From: Parapristionchus giblindavisi
Lineage: Eukaryota; Nematoda; Chromadorea; Rhabditida; Diplogasteridae
Assembly (NCBI GenBank): GCA_943737045.1
Contig: CALSFV010000255.1
Location: 496,001 to 560,000 of the forward strand
DNA length: 64,000 nucleotides
Direction: 5' to 3'
Within the stretch, counting starts at the first letter, position 1. The number at the start of each line of letters is the position of its first letter. The notes beneath the pieces were generated by a model. That model was given only the letters and a program-made list of their open reading frames with translations. It was not told the origin of the DNA and made no database searches. Shown here piece by piece: positions 59,001-64,000 of this stretch. The translations under genes were made by a program, and so were the position numbers.

Positions 59001-62000
59001 ATTGAATCTGAACAGAGGATATGTCCGTGATGAGTGCTGACACTGATTTATTAATACCGAGATGTATTCCTGTCATAATTAGTGGTAATTTCATCTCAGC
59101 ATTATTGAATCCATTGCCTTCATTTACTGAATGACATGTGCATTTCTTTACATTACTTACAGTCTTACAGGTACAAGCTTCCATGGGGAACCTACAATCA
59201 AATGCCTTAGCCTTTTCTCTTGAACCACATTGTAATTGACCTGATTGACCAGCTATAGGACGTCCACTTGGGGATCCTCGGAATAGCGCATAGTGAGATC
59301 CATTGAACACAAATTGTTATCTGAAAACTGTATGGTAACATGTCCTTCGAATACTGTCAACACAACAATCAAAGGGATACTGGAGTTCGTCGAAGTACCC
59401 ATTGATATGAGTCTGAAGAGTAATTCAAATTCTTCTAACAAGACAATCATGAATGGAATTGACTTTTCACTTGACACTATTCCTAACCCTTTCACATTGG
59501 GATGGGCACTATGGTCACTGATTCTGAACTTCATTCCTCTCCCTGTCTTTGTACTTATTGTAGTGGTTATTCTTTATATCTCTCTCAAAATTCTTCTCAC
59601 AGTCCCTATTCTTCCAACGAGAATACTTTCGAGTCCACACACAAAAATATATTAACTAAATATGTAAATCACGATATATAAAAAAAAAATAATAATACAT
59701 AAATAAATAAATAAATAAAAATAAAAAATATTAAATTCAGAATAGAAAAAATAAATAAATAAATAAATGACAATAATACTTTTGACATCAATTATATACC
59801 TTTTTTGACATCATTTAAGGCAATGCAACTTTTCTTCTTGGGAGGATTAAAGATTTGTAGGTCAATTAACATACATATTCTAACCGATCATTTTACAGAT
59901 GGCTCTCCCTCAGAGTGCCTCCACAGGACGCTCTCTAAACTGAGTGTCAAACCACCCGATGTGAAACGACAGCAGCAGTCTCGAGGACCACGCACCATCA
60001 AGGCACACGTCAAGGGCAACTTCGAGGGCATCGACGAGAACGGAAACGGGAACAAGCTCCAGCGCAGCAACGTCAGCAAGGACAACAACAGCACTCACGA
60101 TTCTACCAACAATGACAATGAAGGATCATCCCAGCCGGCCCATTCTAAGAGTGTACAAGTTTACTGTAGCTTTTGTAAAGTACGCGACCATTGGTCCAAC
60201 TCGTGTCCTACATTCACCACCTTATCCTCCCGCACCAATATTGTCAGGGCCCGTGGGTTATGTTTGAGATGTCTGAAGAGAAGACACGACAAGAGATGCA
60301 CCTCGCTAAAAAGGTGTTATTATTGCAGTACGGCTCATCTCAGACACGCCGACTCTCACCATTCGGCATTGTGCCCCGTAAAGTTCGCGTAGAGAAACTG
60401 TTCCATCATTGTTCTATTGTTCATTGTTCCCCCACTGTTCTAGTCCGCAATTGGGTAGTAGTTATTTTTGCTTGTTTGGGAGTGTATAGTCCGGGACATA
60501 CAATTCCTTAGGCGACGTGTCTTATGCTCTTTATGGCGTCTCGTAAAAGACAATGTTCTTTTACGATGATACAACAACGTATATAAGCCGAGACGATTGT
60601 AGCTGTGTCATGTTTGGAATAAAGAGGATGGTTACTCCTATTGGTTGTTGTACTGCATCGAACCATGGACGGTAGTCCGAACACTTCCATCTCAAGAGGT
60701 TCTCCCTCTCCCTCTCCCTCTCCATCTACTAGAGTAAAAGGAGAGGGAGAGAGAGAACAGCCTGGCTAATTATGCAAACAAGATGATTAGCGGCGGCATG
60801 AGGGGAACATGAATGTATCTACTAACTGATGTAGAGGGATCAGGGGTGGAAAAGATCAAATATTAACTAGTATTGTCCCTTGAGGTTATGTGAAAAGATT
60901 AAAGATCAACTTTATAGGTGATGTTCGTACTTCGATAGTATTGGATAGAGAGAGACAGGCTGATTACTGGTTGACAGTCAGAGCAACGGATAATGCACCT
61001 GTGAGTTTATTACTCTTTATTCTATTTGATAGATTAAGACCAGTCACATTTGTGTTTCATTTTATTATGAAAGACTGCTGCGATTATTTAATTTTTGATC
61101 GACATATGGCATTTGTATATTAAATTGTACACTACGTATATTAGTCTAATATTCTCTGAATCTATATTGATTGTGACCAGTCTCGTTCACGTTTCACAAT
61201 CTCTTTTTTATGTAGTTGACTGGGTGACTGTGATGGTCATTTCTATTGGAAATACATTAGTTATTATAGTGTTCTGTTGAGTATGATTATCGATTAGTGT
61301 ATATTATCTCTCCTTTTCATATACTTTTATATCTAATAATCAATATCTAATCAATCAATATCTCCTCTTCCTATCAGAATGCCCTCTCCTCTCATGTCTT
61401 CATCTACATTCGTGTACTCGATCGATCCGATCATTCTCCACTCTTTCGACGTCCATTCTACGCAGTTGATATCATCGAGAATGCCGCACCCGTAAGTACC
61501 GTATCCCTTATCGATCGATATCTACCGTAATCTTGTTATAGGATACGATAGTGGTGAAGGTAGAAGCGGATGATGGTGATTGGCCTCCGAGTGGAAAGGC
61601 AGCGAGATTACGGTATTCGATCGAGAAGGGAGATCCTCAGAGCTTCTTCAAGATTGATCCCAATACTGGTGAGTGCATTGTTTAGTAGTTGATATAGTCG
61701 ATTTATTGATTTAATTATTGATTTTTCTTATTCAGGCTACATCACGACAGGAGGATCGCGTAAACTTGATAGGGAGACACAGAAGATGCATGAATTGGAG
61801 GTATGAGATTATTGATTGATTGACTAATCAATAATACCTTGTAGATCAAAGTGACAACATTGGATGAGGTGGAGATGAACACGGGATACGGTAGAGTGTA
61901 CGTCAGAATAATCGATGAGAATGACAATTCACCAGTATTCGTCCATCCAAATAAACACTATGAAGTACCCGCTGAACGAGTTGGAATACTCTGCAGGTAC

Positions 62001-63937
62001 GATAGAATTGAGATCAAAGATTACGGTAGATTACGGTCCTGACTAGAATTCGAAGAGAAAATATTACGTAGATTTTGGCTGGAATATGAGAGAAATGTAT
62101 GGTCTTGAGTGGAATAAGGATTACGGTAATTGCAGAGTGCTTGCGACTGATGCAGATGAGGGCGACAATGCAGCGATGTCGTTCACTCTGAAGACTCTCG
62201 AACCTGGATATTCAATCGATAATGATGGTTATATCTCTACGTCTAGTGCTCTGACTGTAGGACAGGTACAGTATCTTTATTGATTGATTGATAGAGAGAT
62301 CAAAGATCAATAATTGATTAGGTGTCAACATTGGATGTGATCGTTCGTGATGGAGGAAATCCTTCTCGAGAGACAACAACTCGTATTGTATTAAATGGAG
62401 TGAAGATGAATGCAATTGGAAGATCAACGAATACTCCTCCCTCCATTGAGAAAGAAGTCTACAAGTTTGATGTTAGCGATGCTGATCAGGTAAAGATCAA
62501 AGAGTTTGGAAGATCAAAGATCAACTTTGTAGGTTGGCAATCCGATCGGAATCCTCTCAGCGACGGATGCGGATGGAGATAGACTGTGGTGGTCGATTGT
62601 TAATGATGGTTAGTTGGTTATCTATTCGACAGCGTGATTTCGTGTTTCATCTGCTGTATCTAGTCTGGTGTATTTATCTGATAGCCGATGTTCTTTCGAA
62701 TAGTCCCAATACAACCAATTCATCAATAAACATGGCTGCCGAAACACCATGCGTCACATTACTAATTTAATATTTTTCTAGAATTAATATTAACTATATG
62801 TATAACCATACATTTTCTTTACCCTCGTCGTTTATTTTTATATAGTGGGTAAATTCTCGAAATAGGGTGGGTTGATTCACAAAATTCGTTATTTTCGCTT
62901 AAAAATCATCATTTTTTAGCTTCCTTTCGCATCAAGTGGCCTAAAACGGTCTATAGTGGGTCAATCCTCGCATTGCGAGGGTATGGCAATGTATGTGTAT
63001 AACTGTACATTGTTTAATTATAAACATAATTCCAGATTCCTCGTCTAACTTCTCTTCATTCTTCGATATCAATGCCCATTCGGGTACACTCATTCTCGCT
63101 TCTCCAATTGATCGTCTACCTCCGGAGATCGGAAAGATGAGACTGACTGTACGTGTGACCGATGGTGTAGCCCATGCTGATGCCAAGGTTTGATCTTTGA
63201 TCTTTTGATCTTGAGATCTTGACTGATCTTTGATCTCTTTCTAGGTTCGAATTCTGCTCTCTCGTCAGCCCATATCACGCCCGGTCTTTGAGAAGTCTCA
63301 CTATGAGATTAAGTAAGTCGATATTTATTGATTGATTGGAGGACTAATCGATAATCTATTGCTTCGTCAGACGCAGTGAGAAGACTCCGATTGGCTCATC
63401 ACTTCTGAGTCCTAAAGTGACAGGATACGGTAGTCGTCCGATTGAATACGGTATCGGTGGTGTGGAGAGTGAACGAACAATGACGACGATTGGAGTTGAT
63501 CCAAGGTATTGATTGATGGAACATTTTATTGATTGATTTGATGCCCTTGCAGTACCGGTAACGTGATGTTAGTGGGCGCTCTCGACTACGAGACTGAACG
63601 ACTCTTTCATGTTATTCTATTCGCAAGGTACGGTAGACGTTTATCGTGAAGTGACTTTATTGATTAGTAATTATTGATTGATTGATTTTGTTACAGACAA
63701 GGATCACTGACAGGCTATTCAATGTTGACTGTGAGAGTACTCGATGAGAATGATAATGCTCCCCTTTTCACTCAATTGGAATACGATGTCAGCGTACCCA
63801 GCAAGTGAGTCCAATCAATCAATATTAAATTATCGATTGATTTTGCAGCACTTCATCGGGTACTGTAGTGGCTACAGTGACGGCATTTGATGCGGATGAA
63901 GGAGAAAATGGACTTGTGGTCTATGAGATCATCAGTG
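47073..63937 (+). CDS. Giant cadherin, N-terminal part (continues past the window)
   Basis: Thirty-eight exons stay in frame for 1506 aa. The first is 47073-47177, with basic residues then a hydrophobic signal peptide (HLTLITILCILQGTQA). Others include 47404-47474, 48003-48072, 48273-48404, 48610-48762, 48988-49139, 49448-49550, 49662-49808, 49917-50042, 50114-50212, 50264-50364, 50404-50533, 50598-50729, 51027-51158, 52194-52346, 53364-53590, 53784-53901, 54346-54469, 54554-54676, 60918-61000, 61845-61996, 62322-62489, 63036-63187, 63371-63505, 63697-63804 and 63849-63937. Cadherin Ca2+-binding motifs recur (VNDQSP, DSNDHTPSFP, VNDHAPVFD, VNDNPP, DENDNSPVF, DENDNAPLF, plus DADxGxNG and LDYE/LDRE), giving roughly 13 extracellular repeats. 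The length without EGF, laminin-G or membrane segments fits the N-terminal ectodomain of a Fat/Dachsous-class cadherin, a plasma-membrane adhesion or polarity protein. Which one cannot be decided here. Intron 54677-60917 holds an LTR element; junction phase is intact across it. Confidence 0.93.
47616..47763. mobile_element. Palindromic foldback MITE in cadherin intron 2
   Basis: A 148-bp near-perfect palindrome: CCAGTGGCCGTATGCAAGAA to its complement ending GGCCACTGG, with stems GTGACGTCATTAGCGTAGGC and a loop of about 10 bp. It is the same family as 15094-15230. I see no clear target duplication. Confidence 0.85.
51522..52193. other. Long cadherin intron
   Basis: It holds a CTCCCT block (51640-51675), repeated AATGAATGAATG, and a copy of the dispersed GTTTTACACTCT repeat near 52040-52070. 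No coding potential is seen. Confidence 0.5.
52507..53363. other. Long cadherin intron with microsatellites
   Basis: It contains an (AGA)n run at about 52707-52736, CT-hexamer blocks at 53045-53155, and ATGAATGAATGA near 53245-53262. No exon is apparent. Confidence 0.55.
55459..55659 (+). repeat. 5' LTR (201 bp)
   Basis: Runs from TGTATAGTCCGGGAC to GTCCGAACA. It contains TATATAAG (55556-55563) as a likely promoter box and AATAAA (55594-55599) as a likely polyadenylation signal, placing the R region soon after the TATA. Confidence 0.9.
55660..55677 (+). promoter_or_regulatory. Putative tRNA primer-binding site
   Basis: TGGCGACCACGGTAGTG lies directly after the 5' LTR. It starts TGG, as needed to pair with a tRNA CCA end, and would fit the 3' end of an arginine tRNA. 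The tRNA assignment is inference. Confidence 0.55.
55723..55782 (+). repeat. 9-bp tandem repeat in the retroelement leader
   Basis: TTTGTGTAA units begin at 55723, 55732, 55741 and 55750, then variant TTTGTGAAA at 55759, another TTTGTGTAA at 55768, and a partial unit. They lie between the primer site and gag. Confidence 0.9.
56204..56635 (+). CDS. Retroelement gag N-terminal part
   Basis: This 143-aa frame has the segment LPTLDITPFEGDRVLWPEFF followed by SSLRNLLRGEARLMISGL. That is the pattern of the DUF1759-type gag region of BEL/Pao elements (LPKxxLxxFxGDxxxWxxF ... L..LLxGxAxxxIxGL). The frame ends at a stop just after GLTET; related sequence (AISILKGYYGG) continues immediately in another frame, so a one-base frameshift broke a longer gag. 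The product would be capsid-like and cytoplasmic. Confidence 0.75.
   Translation: MNASRFWELTEAQHVITQPKNGSPIPRLLTQPQIQEHLDLRLTAQPLGANDDDDDTLRALSDPFDRMQIHRNPQGLMFTAEARLPTLDITPFEGDRVLWPEFFEQFVDLIHSKQNFTKGTEFSSLRNLLRGEARLMISGLTET
56640..57085 (+). pseudogene. Decayed gag continuation with a CCHC knuckle
   Basis: Fragments in changing frames follow gag, separated by several stops: AISILKGYYGGTKEIATRLR, then EDMVKQTSSILEMSEEAS, then FACRSRDRCFYCDHDHNSILC with a C-x2-C-x3-H-x4-C knuckle. The knuckle differs from the two downstream copies. Confidence 0.6.
57660..58091 (-). CDS. Zinc-knuckle protein of the retroelement (left arm)
   Basis: 143 aa: a Lys/Asn-rich N-terminus, then CSFCKVRDHWSNSC (C-x2-C-x4-H-x4-C), a second CLRCLKRRHDKRC knuckle and a third Cys/His cluster ending HHSALC. 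This order is typical of the C-terminal gag region of BEL/Pao elements and binds nucleic acid. It is in the opposite orientation to the LTRs. Confidence 0.75.
   Translation of the reverse strand: MKRQQQSRGPRTIKAHVKDNFEGIDENGNGNKLQRSNVSKDNNSTHDSTNNDNEGSSQPAHAKSVQVYCSFCKVRDHWSNSCPTFTTLSSRTNIVRARGLCLRCLKRRHDKRCTSLKRCYYCSTAHLRHADSHHSALCPVKFA
58280..58440. repeat. A/T-rich low-complexity tract beside the env-like frame
   Basis: TTTATTTATTTATTTATG and long T runs lie immediately 3' of the minus-strand env-like frame. The matching complement (AATAAATAAATAAATAAA) lies at 59670-59770 in the other arm. The two differ in length, as expected of slippage. Confidence 0.8.
58423..59310 (-). CDS. Envelope-like glycoprotein of the retroelement (opposite to the LTR sense)
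   Basis: This 295-aa open frame is Cys-rich with many N-x-S/T sites, a central GCFNCYTG-type motif and further paired cysteines, and a hydrophobic segment near the C-terminus (PLPVFVLIVVVILYISL) followed by a short tail: a type I membrane protein layout. Nematode BEL/Pao elements are known to carry phlebovirus-Gc-like envelopes, and the cysteine pattern is compatible, but that is inference. No signal peptide is visible at this ATG, so the N-terminal part is probably missing. Its orientation is inverted relative to the LTRs, so it cannot be expressed from the 5' LTR. Confidence 0.65.
   Translation of the reverse strand: MFNGSHYALFRGSPSGRPIAGQSGQLQCGSREKAKAFDCRFPMEACTCKTVSNVKKCTCHSVNEGNGFNNAEMKLPLIMTGIHLGINKSVSALITDISSVQIQLTLKDFNILVTTEYDECSVPNTTSIQGCFNCYTGVQLTLTCTTSRSHVKGELLCPTFSTLIDCNPVIQAKNYTVHFSSQFISENCMVTCPSNTVNTTIKGILEFVEAPIDMSLKSNSIASNKTIMNGIDFSLDNIPNPFTLGWTLWSLILNFIPLPVFVLIVVVILYISLKILLTFPILPTRILSSPHTKIY
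59293..59655 (+). pseudogene. Second, partial copy of the env-like 3' end
   Basis: A 120-aa frame reproduces only the C-terminal third of the env-like protein, including the membrane segment, with a few substitutions (for example APIDM to VPIDM). It lacks the ectodomain, so it is a fragment in the right arm of the duplication. Confidence 0.75.
59805..60392 (+). CDS. Zinc-knuckle protein of the retroelement (right arm)
   Basis: 195 aa; residues 53-195 are almost identical to the minus-strand copy at 57660-58091, with the same three Cys/His clusters. The first 52 residues read through upstream sequence, and a splice acceptor just before GATGGCTCTCCC (near 59898) is possible. It sits between the env-like fragment and the 3' LTR, an unusual place for a gag-type nucleocapsid domain. 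It may be expressed as a spliced accessory product. Confidence 0.7.
   Translation: MTSFKAMQLFFLGGLKICRSINIHILTDHFTDGSPSECLHRTLSKLSVKPPDVKRQQQSRGPRTIKAHVKGNFEGIDENGNGNKLQRSNVSKDNNSTHDSTNNDNEGSSQPAHSKSVQVYCSFCKVRDHWSNSCPTFTTLSSRTNIVRARGLCLRCLKRRHDKRCTSLKRCYYCSTAHLRHADSHHSALCPVKFA
60483..60683 (+). repeat. 3' LTR (201 bp)
   Basis: Same sequence and length as the 5' LTR by eye comparison. It is preceded by a weak purine tract (GTTTGGGAG) and followed by CTTCC, the target duplication. Confidence 0.9.
62796..63004. repeat. Inverted repeat in a cadherin intron (MITE-like)
   Basis: TATGTATAACCATACATT-CTTTACCCTCG (62797-62826) pairs imperfectly with CGAGGGTATGGCAATGTATG near 62976-63004. Internally, TATAGTGGGTAAATTCTCG and TATAGTGGGTCAATCCTCG form a direct repeat. 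It lies in the intron 62609-63035. Confidence 0.55.
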
Positions 63938-64000
63938 GTACGAGATTATTGATTGATTGGTTGATATTTTATTGATTGATTTTTCTTTTGATCTACAGTA

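Larger units (their letters stand above)
57571..60482. repeat. Large inverted duplication inside the LTR element
   Basis: The left arm (about 57571-58760, minus-sense content) and right arm (about 59320-60482, plus-sense) are inverted copies. Each runs from the 3' part of the env-like frame through an A/T-rich stretch and a zinc-knuckle frame to CAAACAAGCAAAAATAACTA or its complement. The spacer 58760-59310 is single copy and carries the 5' part of the env-like frame. Protein differences between arms are few. Confidence 0.85.
55459..60683 (+). mobile_element. LTR retroelement, BEL/Pao-type, rearranged and without pol
   Basis: Two 201-bp LTRs (55459-55659, 60483-60683), identical by eye, begin TG and end CA. 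CTTCC is duplicated at 55454-55458 and 60684-60688. Order inside: primer-binding site, 9-bp tandem array, gag frame, broken gag and second knuckle, then a large inverted duplication of zinc-knuckle plus env-like sequence. There is no reverse transcriptase, integrase or protease recognisable, so it must have been copied in trans or rearranged after insertion. Identical LTRs mean a recent insertion. It sits in a cadherin intron in sense orientation. Confidence 0.9.

Overview
The window looks like nuclear DNA of an invertebrate, most probably a nematode. The reasons are: intron-dense genes with many short introns and GT-AG splice sites; a casein-kinase-1/TTBK-type kinase joined to a major-sperm-protein (MSP) domain, both families strongly expanded in nematodes; and a BEL/Pao-type LTR retroelement that also carries an envelope-like glycoprotein, a combination known from nematodes. 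I cannot name the species. All gene models are my own hand splicing, checked only by codon phase: each multi-exon model below keeps one open frame across every junction.

Layout. 161-333 (+): a possible last exon of a gene entering from the left. 500-2156 (-): TTBK-like kinase with a C-terminal MSP-like domain, 424 aa. 2494-3709 (+): 233-aa macro-domain-like protein, divergent from the kinase. 4847-6158 (-): 140-aa tail-anchored membrane protein. 6159-10581: GA/CT-rich intergenic DNA. 10582-21213 (+): at least 22 exons of a lysine-rich, low-complexity protein with duplicated exon modules and a proline-rich C-terminus. One intron of it (11674-18195) holds a nest of transposons up to six levels deep. 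22887-27739 (+): complete 21-exon concentrative nucleoside transporter (SLC28/CNT), 629 aa. 27740-47072: about 19 kb without a convincing gene, full of (CTCCCT)n blocks and holding a 2.16-kb transposon whose empty site survives in a paralogous segment. 47073 to past the right edge (+): N-terminal 1506 aa, in 38 exons, of a giant cadherin with a signal peptide and roughly 13 cadherin repeats. One of its introns (54677-60917) contains a 5.2-kb LTR element with identical-looking 201-bp LTRs and a 5-bp target duplication; its inside has been rearranged into an inverted duplication of env-like and zinc-knuckle sequence and has no recognisable pol.

The genes do not form a pathway. The strongest new observations are the kinase-MSP fusion; the nested transposons with exact target-site duplications; a family of terminal-inverted-repeat elements starting CTC and flanked by 2-bp TA or CA duplications; the pol-less LTR element with its internal fold-back; and the exon-module duplication in the lysine-rich gene. 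No CRISPR array, operon or bacterial feature is present.
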